Of a DNA stretch of 64,000 nucleotides, positions 1-9,386 are shown piece by piece (positions within the stretch are counted from its first letter, which is position 1; every line of letters begins with the position of its first letter). Origin of the DNA: Methanobrevibacter sp. GTDB lineage: Archaea; Methanobacteriota; Methanobacteria; Methanobacteriales; Methanobacteriaceae. The DNA is taken from the NCBI RefSeq assembly GCF_015062985.1, contig NZ_SUTI01000009.1, forward strand, positions 1-64,000, read 5' to 3'. The notes below the pieces were generated by a model. That model did not search any database and was not told the origin of the DNA. It was given only the letters and a program-made list of their open reading frames with translations. The position numbers and the translations under genes were made by a program.

Positions 1-71
<71 letters not shown>

Positions 72-91
72 AATATTGTAATATTATAGAA

Positions 92-104
92 CAATATAAA
101 TTAT
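92..104 (-). promoter_or_regulatory. TATA-like box for tRNA-Thr
   Basis: On the minus strand an AATTTATATTG-like A/T box lies about 25 bases upstream of the first tRNA base, the normal spacing for an archaeal TATA box. It is inferred from sequence and position only; the region is AT-rich throughout. Confidence 0.45.
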
Positions 105-186
105 GTAAAAAATCATTTAAATACTTTACTATAAAACAGTTCTTTACTAAAAAATTTTAAATAATAAAAAATTATAATTAATAATC

Positions 187-1050
187 ATGATAAATGAAAA
201 AGAATTGTTGGACAATATTGATGAGACTCTAAAGAATATTAAGAAAAAAAATGCATTAACCCACTGCATAACCAATTCAGTTACCATAAACGATTGTGCC
301 AATGCAGTTCTTGCAATTGGAGGCTCACCGTTCATGGCAGAAGATGCTGAAGAGCTAGAAGAAGTAGTGACAATAGCAGATGTTCTTGTAATCAACATTG
401 GAAAATTGAGCAAGGAACAAATTAAATCAATGAATGTTAGTGCTGAAGTTGCCAACAAAACAAACACTCCAATAGTGCTTGATCCAGTAGGAGTTGGAGT
501 TACAGACCTCAGGAATAAAACAACATTAAATTTAATTGAAAACTATAAAATTACAGCGATTCGTGGCAATATCAGTGAAATAAAAGCAATTGCGAAATTA
601 GTTGGAGTCATTGATGAAAACAATACTGCAAAAGGTGTTGATGTCAATATTGATGATATCATTACCGAAGAAAATTTAAATGCAAATGGCGAACTTATCA
701 AGGAGCTTGCAAAGAAATTAGATACCACTATCCTTGCAAGCGGACCTATTGACATTTTAAGTGACGGCGAAACCACAATTGCCATTGACAATGGAGATGA
801 TATGATGCCACTCATTACAGGCAGCGGATGCATGCTATCTTCAATAGTCGGAAGCTGCATTGGAGGTTCCGCGCCATTAGAAGGAAGTCTTGTTGCAATC
901 TTGGCAATGAACATTGCAGGCGAAAAAGCAAGAGCAAAAGTAGATGAAAAAGATGAAGGAACCGGGTCATTTAGAGCATATCTAATTGATTATCTCTATA
1001 AAACCGATAGTGAAACTTTAGTAAATGAATCAAACATCAAGATATTATGA
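187..1050 (+). CDS. thiM: hydroxyethylthiazole kinase
   Basis: ThiM phosphorylates 4-methyl-5-(2-hydroxyethyl)thiazole, salvaging the thiazole half of thiamine. At 287 residues it is slightly longer than typical ThiM. The N-terminal part has the family's THCITNSVT and GGSPFMA segments (about residues 25-50), and a VLDPVGVG-like segment follows near residue 100. The C-terminal GSGCM loop (about 212-216) carries the family cysteine at the active site. A TTTAAATA box at 116-123 is a plausible promoter and there is no Shine-Dalgarno sequence, so the message may be leaderless or nearly so. The stop codon overlaps the thiE start by four bases (ATGA), so the two are translationally coupled. Confidence 0.95.
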   Translation: MINEKELLDNIDETLKNIKKKNALTHCITNSVTINDCANAVLAIGGSPFMAEDAEELEEVVTIADVLVINIGKLSKEQIKSMNVSAEVANKTNTPIVLDPVGVGVTDLRNKTTLNLIENYKITAIRGNISEIKAIAKLVGVIDENNTAKGVDVNIDDIITEENLNANGELIKELAKKLDTTILASGPIDILSDGETTIAIDNGDDMMPLITGSGCMLSSIVGSCIGGSAPLEGSLVAILAMNIAGEKARAKVDEKDEGTGSFRAYLIDYLYKTDSETLVNESNIKIL

Positions 1051-1667
1051 AAAATATAGACTTATCCCTCTACCTTGTCACCGATAAAAGTGATGATGTG
1101 GAAAAATTCCTAAAAACAATTGAAGAAGCAATAAAAGGCGGAGTCACTGTAGTTCAAATTAGAGAAAAAACCGCAGAAACTCTGGACTTTTATAATTTAG
1201 CACTTAAAGTTAAAGAAATTACAACAAAATATAATGTCCCATTAATTATCAACGACAGAGTTGATGTTGCACTGGCCATAGATGCTGATGGAGTTCATGT
1301 TGGACAATCAGACATGCCCTGTGACGTTACAAGAAAACTAATAGGAAACGATAAGATCTTGGGCGTTTCAGCTGCCACAATACCTGAAGCCAAAAAAGCT
1401 CAAGAAGATGGGGCAGACTATATCGGAACAGGCGCAGTATTTCCAACTGCAACAAAAGATGATGCGCCAAAAATAACAAAAAAAGATTTGAAGGAAATTG
1501 CAAACTCAATAGACATTCCTGTTGTTGCCATTGGCGGAATCAACTTAAACAATGTCAATGAATTAAAAGACACTGATATTGCAGGTATATCTGTCGTAAG
1601 TGCAATTATGAGTTCTGATAACCCTAAAAAATCTTCAGAAGAATTATTAAAAATTTTTAATCAATGA
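1047..1667 (+). CDS. thiE: thiamine-phosphate synthase
   Basis: ThiE joins hydroxymethylpyrimidine diphosphate to thiazole phosphate to give thiamine phosphate, the step after ThiM. The 206-residue TIM barrel has the family strings VTVVQIREK (about 35-43), INDR (about 70), DGVHVGQ-D-P (about 85-95), GADYIGTGAVFPTATK with the phosphate-binding loop (about 130), and a C-terminal AIGGIN (about 172). Its start overlaps the thiM stop by four bases. A T-rich run just after the stop (1670-1684) probably ends this two-gene operon. Confidence 0.95.
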   Translation: MKNIDLSLYLVTDKSDDVEKFLKTIEEAIKGGVTVVQIREKTAETLDFYNLALKVKEITTKYNVPLIINDRVDVALAIDADGVHVGQSDMPCDVTRKLIGNDKILGVSAATIPEAKKAQEDGADYIGTGAVFPTATKDDAPKITKKDLKEIANSIDIPVVAIGGINLNNVNELKDTDIAGISVVSAIMSSDNPKKSSEELLKIFNQ

Positions 1668-1690
1668 TTCTTCTTTTTTTATTTATTTTA
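1668..1690 (+). terminator. T-run terminator after thiE
   Basis: Immediately after the thiE stop comes ATTCTTC followed by a run of seven T and more T-rich sequence. Archaeal RNA polymerase stops at such runs without a hairpin. It lies between convergent genes (thiE and pgk). Confidence 0.45.
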
Positions 1691-1700
1691 AAGTTAAAAC

Positions 1701-2915
1701 TTATTCTTTACTGTTTTTTAAAGCTTCAACAGCGGCCAATTTTTTGCCGGCAAGCATACTAATGCAAGCTCCACCACCACTGCTCAAGTGGCTCATTTGA
1801 TCTTCCAAACCAAGACCTGCAGTAGCTGCGGCAATATGTCCTCCACCAATCAATGAGAAACCGTTTGAGTTTGCCATCGCATTAATTAAGTCTTCGGTTC
1901 CCATTGCAAATTTAGGGTCTTCAAATACTCCTGCAGGACCATTAGCGAATATATATTTAGCATCCCTAATTTCATTTGCATACATCGCAATAGTCTTAAC
2001 ACCAATATCAAAAATAGCTTCGTTTGGAATTTCGCCTATATCTATGTCGACACGGTTTCCTTCGATTTCACAAGCCACGTCAATAGGATATTTGACTTTG
2101 TCTCCAAATCTTTCAATTAACTCTTTGGATTTTTCAACCATGTCCTTATATCCTCTGCCTGCTATGAAATCCTTATTTACCTGACCAATATCAACACCTG
2201 CAGCCCATAAAACAATATTTCCGACAATGCCTGTTGTTAAAATTGAATCGGCAGTACCGTTACTCAATACATTTTCCATAACCTCAATTGAGTCTTCCGG
2301 TTTCATACCTCCAAGCAAGAATACGCAAGGATGTTCGACATTATCCAATGCATTTTGAATAACAGTCAATTCCTCTTCCATTACACGACCTGCAGCGGAA
2401 GGAGTATTCACTGTAAAGCCTACAAGAGATGCTTGAGACCTGTGAGCTGCAGCAAATGCATCATTAACAAAATAATCAATTAATGGAGATAAATGTCTGA
2501 CAAGTATGGTTTTTGACTGTTCCTCCGGAGTTCTGGAAAGAGTTTCTTCAGAGAAAAAACGCACATTTTCTAAAAGCAATATTTCATGAGGCTTTAAAGA
2601 TTTGATTGCATCTTTTACAGCACTGGAAAATAATGAATCGATGTATTTTACCCTTAAGTTTAAAATATCAGATAAGGCTTCAGCATGCTGGGATAAGGTT
2701 GTGAAGTCTTTTTTACCAGGCCTGCTTTGATGTGCAAGAAGTACAACTTTAGCACCTTTATTTGATAGCTCCTTAACAGTTTTAGCATGTAATTTTAATC
2801 TTGTATCATCCAATATCATTCCAGAACTTGGATCAACTGGAGCGTTAATATCAATTCTAACAAGTACGGTTTTATCTTCAATATCAAAATCATCAATTGT
2901 GTTAAAATCTGCCAT
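1701..2915 (-). CDS. pgk: phosphoglycerate kinase
   Basis: Pgk interconverts 3-phosphoglycerate and 1,3-bisphosphoglycerate with ATP. In an autotrophic methanogen it works mainly in gluconeogenesis. The 404-residue protein has the N-terminal RIDINAPVD substrate loop (about 21-29), an HQSRPG segment (about 63), a FLLGGMKPEDS segment (about 199-209) and the C-terminal nucleotide-site IGGGHIAAA (about 355-363). A GAGTGAGAT ribosome site precedes the ATG. It lies 27 bases downstream of tpiA on the same strand, so the two probably share a transcript. GAPDH, the next enzyme, is far away at 53.6 kb. Confidence 0.96.
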   Translation of the reverse strand: MADFNTIDDFDIEDKTVLVRIDINAPVDPSSGMILDDTRLKLHAKTVKELSNKGAKVVLLAHQSRPGKKDFTTLSQHAEALSDILNLRVKYIDSLFSSAVKDAIKSLKPHEILLLENVRFFSEETLSRTPEEQSKTILVRHLSPLIDYFVNDAFAAAHRSQASLVGFTVNTPSAAGRVMEEELTVIQNALDNVEHPCVFLLGGMKPEDSIEVMENVLSNGTADSILTTGIVGNIVLWAAGVDIGQVNKDFIAGRGYKDMVEKSKELIERFGDKVKYPIDVACEIEGNRVDIDIGEIPNEAIFDIGVKTIAMYANEIRDAKYIFANGPAGVFEDPKFAMGTEDLINAMANSNGFSLIGGGHIAAATAGLGLEDQMSHLSSGGGACISMLAGKKLAAVEALKNSKE

Positions 2916-2942
2916 TTATCTCACTCAATTTTTATTTAATCA

Positions 2943-3611
2943 TTATAATTTACTTACCAAATCAAGTAATGCGTCTTTTGGACTTTCTGCCTTAATGATT
3001 CCGGATGCAAGCAATACTCCATCTGCACCTAAATCCATAGCAGCTTTCATATCATCACCAGTTGTAATTCCAGCACCACATAAAACTTTAATATCCTTAT
3101 TAATAGCTTTAACTTCTTTTACAGTATCTTCAACAACTTCTGGTTGTGCTTGAGATACAGGAATACCGGTACCAATGAGTTCAGGAGGTTCAACAGCAAC
3201 AGCGACAGGGCCGATGGCTGCAACCGCTTTTGAAGTTTCTATATTATTAGTACAAACGCATGATTCAATTTCATATTGTTTACATAATTTAATTACCTCA
3301 TCAATATCCGCCAATTTCATCCTGTTTTCTGAATGATTAATTAATGAACCGCTTATTCCGGCTTCAACTAAGGTATTAATTAAATTTGACCCAGTATGTC
3401 CTCCTGGAGAAATTGGATCGATGTGTTGAGCAAAAATAGGAAGTGATGTCTCTTCACTTATTCTGTAAATATCTGCTGCCTGAGGGGCTGCAACCATTTT
3501 TATTCCAGACTCATTCGCAGCGCTTTCTAAGTCATGTGCAAGGTTTAAAGCGTTTAAACCACTTGATTCCAAATAAGTTTTATAATTTAATATTACAATT
3601 GGTGTGTCCAT
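2943..3611 (-). CDS. tpiA: triosephosphate isomerase
   Basis: TpiA interconverts glyceraldehyde-3-phosphate and dihydroxyacetone phosphate. At 222 residues it has the short archaeal length (bacterial and eukaryotic forms are about 250). The catalytic Lys is in LNYKTY (about residue 11), the electrophilic His in INHSENR (about 95), and the catalytic Glu in VAVEPPELIGTG (about 140), followed by the phosphate loop GAGITTG and a GADGVLLASG segment near the end. It is the first gene of the tpiA-pgk unit. Confidence 0.95.
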   Translation of the reverse strand: MDTPIVILNYKTYLESSGLNALNLAHDLESAANESGIKMVAAPQAADIYRISEETSLPIFAQHIDPISPGGHTGSNLINTLVEAGISGSLINHSENRMKLADIDEVIKLCKQYEIESCVCTNNIETSKAVAAIGPVAVAVEPPELIGTGIPVSQAQPEVVEDTVKEVKAINKDIKVLCGAGITTGDDMKAAMDLGADGVLLASGIIKAESPKDALLDLVSKL

Positions 3612-3749
3612 AATAATCCCACAATAACTCTTAATATTATATTATTTGAATGACATTATTAAATAAATTTTTGATTAAATCTCTTAAGCAGGGAACTTTT
3701 TTTATAAAAATATGTATATATAACCAAAATCAAAACTTTAAATGATTTT

Positions 3750-4667
3750 ATGTCATTTAATAAAAGCCAAATTGAAAAACTGGAAAAAAGTGGATATAGG
3801 TTTGTCGGCACACATGGCCATGCGGCTGTAAAAACCTGCCATTGGACCCGTCAAAGCATTGCAGACAAGGGCGTTTGTTATAAAGAAAAATTTTATGGAA
3901 TCCAATCCCACAGATGCCTTCAGATGTCTCCGGCAGTTCCAAATTGCCAGCAGGAATGTGAATTCTGTTGGAGGGATTTAACATATACTCAGACAGAATG
4001 GGAAGATGAGGACTATGATGACCCTAAAACCATTGTAGATGAAGCTATCAAAGCACAAAATAATTTATTATGTGGCTTTTATGGAAATAAAAAAGCAAAT
4101 AAGAAAAAACTGGAAGAAATTAAAAATCCGAACAATGCCGCGATTTCTCTTGCAGGAGAACCTACTCTTTATCCTAAAATTGATGAATTAATTGGAGAAT
4201 TCAATCGCAGAGATTTTACAACATTTGTAGTAAGCAATGGGCAGTGTGTGGATAGATTAAGAAATCTTGAAAATGATCCTTACCAACTATATCTTTCCTT
4301 GGATGCTCCTAACGAGAAAATATTCAAAGAGGTATGCCGACCAAGAATAAGTGATGCTTGGAACAATTTAAATGAATCACTTGAAACATTAGCCAGTTTT
4401 AACTCACGCACATGCATAAGAAACACCTGCGTTAGGGGCAGAAACATGGAACAGCCTAAAAAATATGCTGAACTGATAAAAAAAGCAGACCCTAATTTTG
4501 TAGAAGTGAAAGCATATATGTGTGTCGGTTCTTCACGTGAACGCCTAACACTGGACAATATGCCTACATTTGATGAGGTTAAGGAATTTGCAAAAAAAAT
4601 TGGTGATGAATGCGGTAAAGAATTAGTTAATGAATCTGAAATTAGTCGAGTTGTTCTGCTCGAATAG
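3750..4667 (+). CDS. taw1: tRNA 4-demethylwyosine synthase Taw1 (radical SAM)
   Basis: Taw1 condenses N1-methylguanosine-37 of tRNA-Phe with pyruvate to make the tricyclic base of wyosine derivatives. The radical-SAM cluster cysteines are C66, C70 and C73 (CxxxCxxC). Three more cysteines, C30, C43 and C56, are spaced 13 and 13 apart as in the Methanocaldococcus enzyme, where they bind the second 4Fe-4S cluster. Length, 305 residues, is normal. A TATA-like ATGTATATATAA box sits near 3710-3721, giving an expected transcript start close to the ATG. The last 26 bases overlap the 3' end of the convergent flavoprotein gene. Confidence 0.93.
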   Translation: MSFNKSQIEKLEKSGYRFVGTHGHAAVKTCHWTRQSIADKGVCYKEKFYGIQSHRCLQMSPAVPNCQQECEFCWRDLTYTQTEWEDEDYDDPKTIVDEAIKAQNNLLCGFYGNKKANKKKLEEIKNPNNAAISLAGEPTLYPKIDELIGEFNRRDFTTFVVSNGQCVDRLRNLENDPYQLYLSLDAPNEKIFKEVCRPRISDAWNNLNESLETLASFNSRTCIRNTCVRGRNMEQPKKYAELIKKADPNFVEVKAYMCVGSSRERLTLDNMPTFDEVKEFAKKIGDECGKELVNESEISRVVLLE

Positions 4668-5304
4668 CAATTTTCTTGCCCATTTCAAATGCATTCTCTA
4701 AATCTTTTGGAAACCGTGTTTTACGAATATGTCTTCTCTCTTTTTCATCAAAAGCATCTGCAACATATTTTGAATAGTTTTTAAACTGATAAGTTTCATA
4801 AACATAAAGATGCTCAAGATCACCAAACATCCTTGCCAAACCCATTTCAAAGTGGTCATGAATGTCATGATAACCTATTTGATGTGAAATTTCTTCAGAC
4901 GCATTCATAGTATAAATATAAGCTATCGGCATTTTCTTATGTTCTACAACTTCAGTTTTGCTATAAGAAACAAACGGAAATATGAATCGCTCTAAAAAGC
5001 ATCTCATATTCCCAGTAACATCACTAAGGTAAATTGGAGAACCCAATATAATACCATCAGCTTGCACAATTTCTTCTAGAATAGGTTTTAAATCATCATT
5101 TTGAACACATCTGCCATAATGCTTCCCATTTTTTATCTTACATGCAAAACAGCTCTTACAACCATGGAACGGGAAATCATATAAGTTTACCCTTTCTGTT
5201 TCCGCATCAGGGAAAACTGATTTAGCACCTTCCAAAGCTTTATCCAACAACTGTGCAGTATTACATTTTGGTCTTGGAGAACCATTGATGGCAAAAAATT
5301 TCAT
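4642..5304 (-). CDS. NADPH-dependent FMN reductase / flavodoxin-fold protein
   Basis: This 220-residue protein has the flavodoxin-like FMN phosphate loop GSPRPKCNT (about residues 8-16), a Cys-rich segment GCKSCFACK (about 49-57), and GSPIYLSDVTGNMRCFLERF (about 95-114), the second FMN-contact loop of this family. The cysteines resemble those of archaeal iron-sulfur flavoproteins, but the spacing is not the compact ISF motif I remember, so an Fe-S cluster is only possible. It is the last gene of the kor-sucC operon: its ATG overlaps the sucC stop (TAATG). Electron partner and substrate are unknown; ferredoxin-linked redox chemistry is a guess from context. Confidence 0.8.
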   Translation of the reverse strand: MKFFAINGSPRPKCNTAQLLDKALEGAKSVFPDAETERVNLYDFPFHGCKSCFACKIKNGKHYGRCVQNDDLKPILEEIVQADGIILGSPIYLSDVTGNMRCFLERFIFPFVSYSKTEVVEHKKMPIAYIYTMNASEEISHQIGYHDIHDHFEMGLARMFGDLEHLYVYETYQFKNYSKYVADAFDEKERRHIRKTRFPKDLENAFEMGKKIAIRAEQLD

Positions 5305-6422
5305 TATGCTTCCCCTTGTTTTATCTGATTACAGAGGTCAACAGCCTTTTTAGCTGCTTTTTCCATTGAAGTTTCGTAAGGAATTCCAGCTTCCTCCAGA
5401 ATTCTTTGTCCTTCTTTTTCATTAGTACCGGTTAATCTGATAACAATAGGAACATCACGTTTAACATTTTCCAAAGCTTTGATAACTCCACGAGCAACAT
5501 CATCAGCTTTAGTGATTCCGCCCAAAACATTTAAAAATACAACTTTAACAGGATCATAGTTCAATACAATGTTTAAAGCCTGATTGATGATTTGTTCTGA
5601 AGCTCCACCACCGATATCCAAGAATGTTGCAGGTTCACCGCCATTAAGCTTGATCATGTCCATAGCAGTTAAGGTTAAGCCTGCACCGTTACCTATAACG
5701 GCAATATCACCATCTAATTGAACGAAATCAACTGCTTTTTTCTTATAATGCATTCTTTGAACCAAATCTTCATGCCTGTATAATGAATCGTTTTCAACAA
5801 CTAATTTAGCATCAGCAGCGATTAGACCATCCGGTGTTAAAACTAACGGGTTAATTTCAGCAGTATCAGCATCATATTTGGTAAATACATTATACAATTT
5901 CCAAATTATCTGTCCCATAGGAGAAATCAAGTCAGATGAGACTCCCATTTTACGAGCAACCTCACGCGCTTCGTATGGTAAAAATTCAAGTAAAGGATTT
6001 GGATAGTATCTGATAATTTTTTCAGGGTTGGTTTTAGCCAAGTTTTCAATTTCAACCCCACCTTCTTTACTTGCTAAAATTACAGGTCTTCTAGCACCCC
6101 TATCAACTGAAACTGTTACAAAGAACTCATTTAAAATTTCAGCTTTTTCTTCAATCAATAAATGGTTTACTTTTTCACCTTTAATTTCCATTCCTAAAAT
6201 TTCATCAGCCACTTTTAAAGCTTCACCAGGGTTATTTGCAAATTTAATACCTCCAGCTTTACCTCTGCCCCCAGTTAAAACTTGGGCTTTGACAGCAACA
6301 GGGACATTCATCTCTGAAGATATAGCCATAGCCTCTTCAGGATAATTTGCAACATGCCCTTCTAAAAGTGGAATGCCCTCCATTTCAAAAATTTGTTTTG
6401 CTACACTTTCAAAAAATCTCAT
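5304..6422 (-). CDS. sucC: succinyl-CoA synthetase beta subunit
   Basis: SucC is the ATP-grasp subunit of succinate-CoA ligase; in methanogens it makes succinyl-CoA from succinate, feeding 2-oxoglutarate synthase just upstream. The 372-residue protein has the nucleotide loop VLTGGRGKAGG (about residues 48-58), an EINPLVLTPDG segment (about 193) and the C-terminal CoA-ligase domain with GNGAGL and FLDIGGGA (about 247-275). An AGGTG ribosome site precedes the ATG. The alpha subunit, sucD, is absent here and must be elsewhere, as is usual in Methanobacteriales. Confidence 0.94.
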   Translation of the reverse strand: MRFFESVAKQIFEMEGIPLLEGHVANYPEEAMAISSEMNVPVAVKAQVLTGGRGKAGGIKFANNPGEALKVADEILGMEIKGEKVNHLLIEEKAEILNEFFVTVSVDRGARRPVILASKEGGVEIENLAKTNPEKIIRYYPNPLLEFLPYEAREVARKMGVSSDLISPMGQIIWKLYNVFTKYDADTAEINPLVLTPDGLIAADAKLVVENDSLYRHEDLVQRMHYKKKAVDFVQLDGDIAVIGNGAGLTLTAMDMIKLNGGEPATFLDIGGGASEQIINQALNIVLNYDPVKVVFLNVLGGITKADDVARGVIKALENVKRDVPIVIRLTGTNEKEGQRILEEAGIPYETSMEKAAKKAVDLCNQIKQGEA

Positions 6423-6430
6423 TTTAACAC

Positions 6431-6979
6431 CTATTCCGCTAGAGCATATCCTGCTTCAAAAGCACTGATATTTTTCTCTTCAGTTCCCTTAGGAACACTT
6501 GCTTCAATAGCTTTGATAGCGGCTTCTTTGGATATGACTCCAGTAATTTTTGTAATTGCTCCCACCATAACAATATTGGCTACAATTTTAAGACCAATTT
6601 CATCTGTAGCTGTTTTGGTAGCAGGAGCCTCATAAACCTTAATATTATGTTCTTCAATATAATCCTTAACGTCTTCAACATCTGTTGTTCCAGGATCAAC
6701 AATTAAAGTTCCATTATCTTTTAAATCCACAATGTATTTGATTAGAGCTTCGTTAGACATTGCAACTAAAATATCTGGACTTTGAACTTTAGGATAATCA
6801 ACTTTACTATCACTGATAACAACTTCACATTTGGAAGCTCCACCACGAGCTTCAGGACCATAAGATTGAGTTTGAACAGCTTCTTTACCGTCAAAAAGGC
6901 TTGCAGATTTACCTAAGATAATACCTGCAAGAATAATTCCTTGACCTCCAAATCCACAAATTCTGATTTCAGTTCTCAT
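6431..6979 (-). CDS. korC: 2-oxoglutarate synthase (ferredoxin) gamma subunit
   Basis: KorC is the gamma subunit of the thiamine-diphosphate enzyme that carboxylates succinyl-CoA to 2-oxoglutarate using reduced ferredoxin. The start GFGGQGIILAG (about residues 8-18) and SYGPEARGGASKCEVVISD (about 40-58) are family hallmarks. I chose the ATG at 6979 because AGGTG lies six bases upstream; an in-frame GTG at 6988 would place that site inside the gene. The gene follows korB directly. Confidence 0.93.
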   Translation of the reverse strand: MRTEIRICGFGGQGIILAGIILGKSASLFDGKEAVQTQSYGPEARGGASKCEVVISDSKVDYPKVQSPDILVAMSNEALIKYIVDLKDNGTLIVDPGTTDVEDVKDYIEEHNIKVYEAPATKTATDEIGLKIVANIVMVGAITKITGVISKEAAIKAIEASVPKGTEEKNISAFEAGYALAE

Positions 6980-6988
6980 ATTATCCAC

Positions 6989-7852
6989 CTATAACTCTGT
7001 TTCATATGCGGAATTGATAAGAGTTTTCTTACCATATTTCTCCACACTAATCTTATCAATATTTTCTGTGAATTCATCTCTTTGAGTATTTGCAAATTCA
7101 CCCACAACGATTTTACCTTCCAATTCTTTTGGTCTCATCCTATCTGCAGCTGATTTGAATACAGTATTTGCTTTCATGACAGCAGCCATTGCAGTAGGAG
7201 TTTTAAGTTTATTCTTACGACCGAAATAGGTTGGGCATTGGGTTGCAACTTCAATAAATGAAAATCCTGGGTTCTGTAGTCCTGCTTTAATGGAAAGAAC
7301 TAAATTTTCAATTTGAACTGTTGTCCATCTTGCAGAATAGGTTGCACCAGCAGCCGCAACAAGTTCTGCTAATTTAAATGGAGCATCCTGATTACCGTAA
7401 GGAGCGGTAGTTCCGAAACTTCCCTTAGGAGATGTAGGACTAATTTGACCACCAGTCATTCCATAAATATTATTATTGATACAAATAACAGTTAAATTAA
7501 TGTTTCTTCTAGCAGCGTGAATCAAATGATTACCACCAATGGAAGCGGCATCACCGTCACCGGTAAATACAACAACATCCAAATCTTTATTAGCTGTTTT
7601 TAAACCGGTTGCAAAGCTTAATGCTCTTCCGTGAGTAGTGTGTAAAGAATCACAATTCAAATATCCTGGAATTCTTGAAGAGCATCCTATTCCGGAAACC
7701 ATTGCAATATTGTCAAAATCCATTTCCGCTTTTTCCATTGCAGCTAAAAATGCGTTGATAATAGCTCCATTTCCACAACCTGGGCAGAAAATGTGAGGCA
7801 ATCTATCTTCTCTTAAATAAGAGAGAAATCTATTTTGTTTTCCTTCAGACAT
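6989..7852 (-). CDS. korB: 2-oxoglutarate synthase beta subunit
   Basis: KorB binds thiamine diphosphate. The 287-residue protein has CPGCGNG near residue 20 and an IGCSSR segment near 56, cysteines that usually hold a 4Fe-4S cluster, then the diphosphate motif GDGDAASIGGNH (about 97-108) ending in INNNIYGMTGGQ (about 125-136). A perfect GGAGG site lies eight bases before the ATG. It sits between korA and korC with gaps of one or a few bases. Confidence 0.95.
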   Translation of the reverse strand: MSEGKQNRFLSYLREDRLPHIFCPGCGNGAIINAFLAAMEKAEMDFDNIAMVSGIGCSSRIPGYLNCDSLHTTHGRALSFATGLKTANKDLDVVVFTGDGDAASIGGNHLIHAARRNINLTVICINNNIYGMTGGQISPTSPKGSFGTTAPYGNQDAPFKLAELVAAAGATYSARWTTVQIENLVLSIKAGLQNPGFSFIEVATQCPTYFGRKNKLKTPTAMAAVMKANTVFKSAADRMRPKELEGKIVVGEFANTQRDEFTENIDKISVEKYGKKTLINSAYETEL

Positions 7853-7853
7853 C

Positions 7854-8972
7854 TTAGTTTCCTCCTATTTCATCAATTTTCTCTAATATTTCATCAGGAG
7901 TTGGTAATAATCCTCCAATAACACCCAACAGATGAACGTTTTTATCTTTAACAACACGGTCAACTTCATAATACATTTGACCTAAATTCATCTCTACAAC
8001 AATAACATCTTTAGCGTTTGCTGTCAATTCCTTAATTTGTTCTTCTGGGAACGGCCATGGAGTATCAATTTTAATGTAACCCACTTTCTTATCAGTTTTA
8101 TTTACCGCTTCAACGACAGATCTTACAGGCCCTCCATAAGAAACAAGGACAATATCTGCATCTTCACAGTTTTCACTTCTTACTGAGCAAATTTTATCCC
8201 TATTATTTAAAACTTTATCACAAATTCTTTGGATAAGCTTATCATGGGTTTCAGGAGTGTTTGTATCCGGATATCCTCTTTCATCGTGAGTTAAACCGGT
8301 TACATGTATGTTAAATCCATCACCAAATGCCGGCATTGGAGTGGTTCCATTTTCAATATTTTCAAATGGCAAATAATCGTCAGTTTTTTCAGGTCTTTTC
8401 CTTGCGACAATTTCAATGTCATCATCTACAACAATTTTTTCCCTCATATGTCCAATTACTTCGTCAGCCATTACAAAAACAGGCACTCTGTATTGTTCAG
8501 CCAAATTGAACGCTTTTATTGTAAAATCAAAAAATTCCTGAACGCTAGATGGGGATAATGCTATTGGTTCATAATCTCCATGTGAACCCCAACGAGCTTG
8601 CATCATGTCTCCTTGTGCAGCCATGGTCGGCTGAGCAGTTGAAGGGGAACCTCTTTGAACATCCACTATTACAATTGGAGTTTCACTCATGAAGGCATAT
8701 CCTATATTTTCCTGCATCAATGATATACCCGGTCCGGATGTTGCGGTCATTGCTTTAGCTCCACCCCATGAAGCACCAATAATAGCTCCTGCAGAAGCGA
8801 TTTCATCTTCCATTTGAACAAAAGAGCCTCCAACTTTTGGTAATTCACGAGCTAAAGTTTCTGCAACTTCTGTGGAAGGAGTAATTGGATAACCTGCAAA
8901 AAATCTGCATCCTGCAGCTATCGCTCCTTTAGCACATGCTTCATTTCCTTGAATAAAAAATTCTTCAGCCAT
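7854..8972 (-). CDS. korA: 2-oxoglutarate synthase alpha subunit
   Basis: KorA is the alpha subunit. The 372-residue sequence opens with FIQGNEACAKGAIAAGCRFFAGYPITPSTE-type text (about residues 5-35), the substrate-binding N-terminal domain of 2-oxoacid ferredoxin oxidoreductases, followed by QMEDEIASAGAIIGASWGG (about 53-71) and a TSGPGISLM loop (about 78). The C-terminal transketolase-like domain ends normally. An AGGTG ribosome site precedes the ATG. KorA follows korD by about ten bases. Confidence 0.95.
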   Translation of the reverse strand: MAEEFFIQGNEACAKGAIAAGCRFFAGYPITPSTEVAETLARELPKVGGSFVQMEDEIASAGAIIGASWGGAKAMTATSGPGISLMQENIGYAFMSETPIVIVDVQRGSPSTAQPTMAAQGDMMQARWGSHGDYEPIALSPSSVQEFFDFTIKAFNLAEQYRVPVFVMADEVIGHMREKIVVDDDIEIVARKRPEKTDDYLPFENIENGTTPMPAFGDGFNIHVTGLTHDERGYPDTNTPETHDKLIQRICDKVLNNRDKICSVRSENCEDADIVLVSYGGPVRSVVEAVNKTDKKVGYIKIDTPWPFPEEQIKELTANAKDVIVVEMNLGQMYYEVDRVVKDKNVHLLGVIGGLLPTPDEILEKIDEIGGN

Positions 8973-8982
8973 TTTCTAACAC

Positions 8983-9249
8983 CTACTTTTTCCCCTTTGT
9001 GAAATTAGGATTGAAGTTAACATCATTGCCCTCTTTCATCCACCAGTTTTCAGGCAAATCTACTGTAATTGCTTGGTCAGGACATGCAATCTCGCAAGTA
9101 CCACACTTAGTACAACGTTCTTCAAACTTGGTGAATGGTAATTGCACTCCTTTTTTGTTAATTTCAGGAGATATTGCATATACATTTTTATAACACATAA
9201 ATAAACAGAGATGACATCCTTTACACAAATTTTCATCAATAATAATCAA
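8983..9249 (-). CDS. korD: 2-oxoglutarate synthase delta subunit (2x 4Fe-4S ferredoxin)
   Basis: KorD is the small polyferredoxin subunit. Its 88 residues hold two CxxCxxC-type motifs, CKGCHLCLFMC (about 8-18) and CTKCGTCEIACP (about 46-57), each completing a 4Fe-4S site with a distal cysteine. It is the first gene of the korDABC-sucC-flavoprotein operon. The start codon is TTG at 9249, supported by AGGAGAT six bases upstream; no ATG exists near the N-terminus. Confidence 0.94.
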   Translation of the reverse strand: MIIIDENLCKGCHLCLFMCYKNVYAISPEINKKGVQLPFTKFEERCTKCGTCEIACPDQAITVDLPENWWMKEGNDVNFNPNFTKGKK

Positions 9250-9386
9250 TTTTTAATCTCCTAATAATTCTATGATAAATAAATCTAGAATGTATTATAT
9301 ATATGTTAATAAGCATTTAAATATCTTATTAAAAATCGTGAATAATTCAAAAATTTTAAAATTATTGAAAAAATAAATATTAGAAT

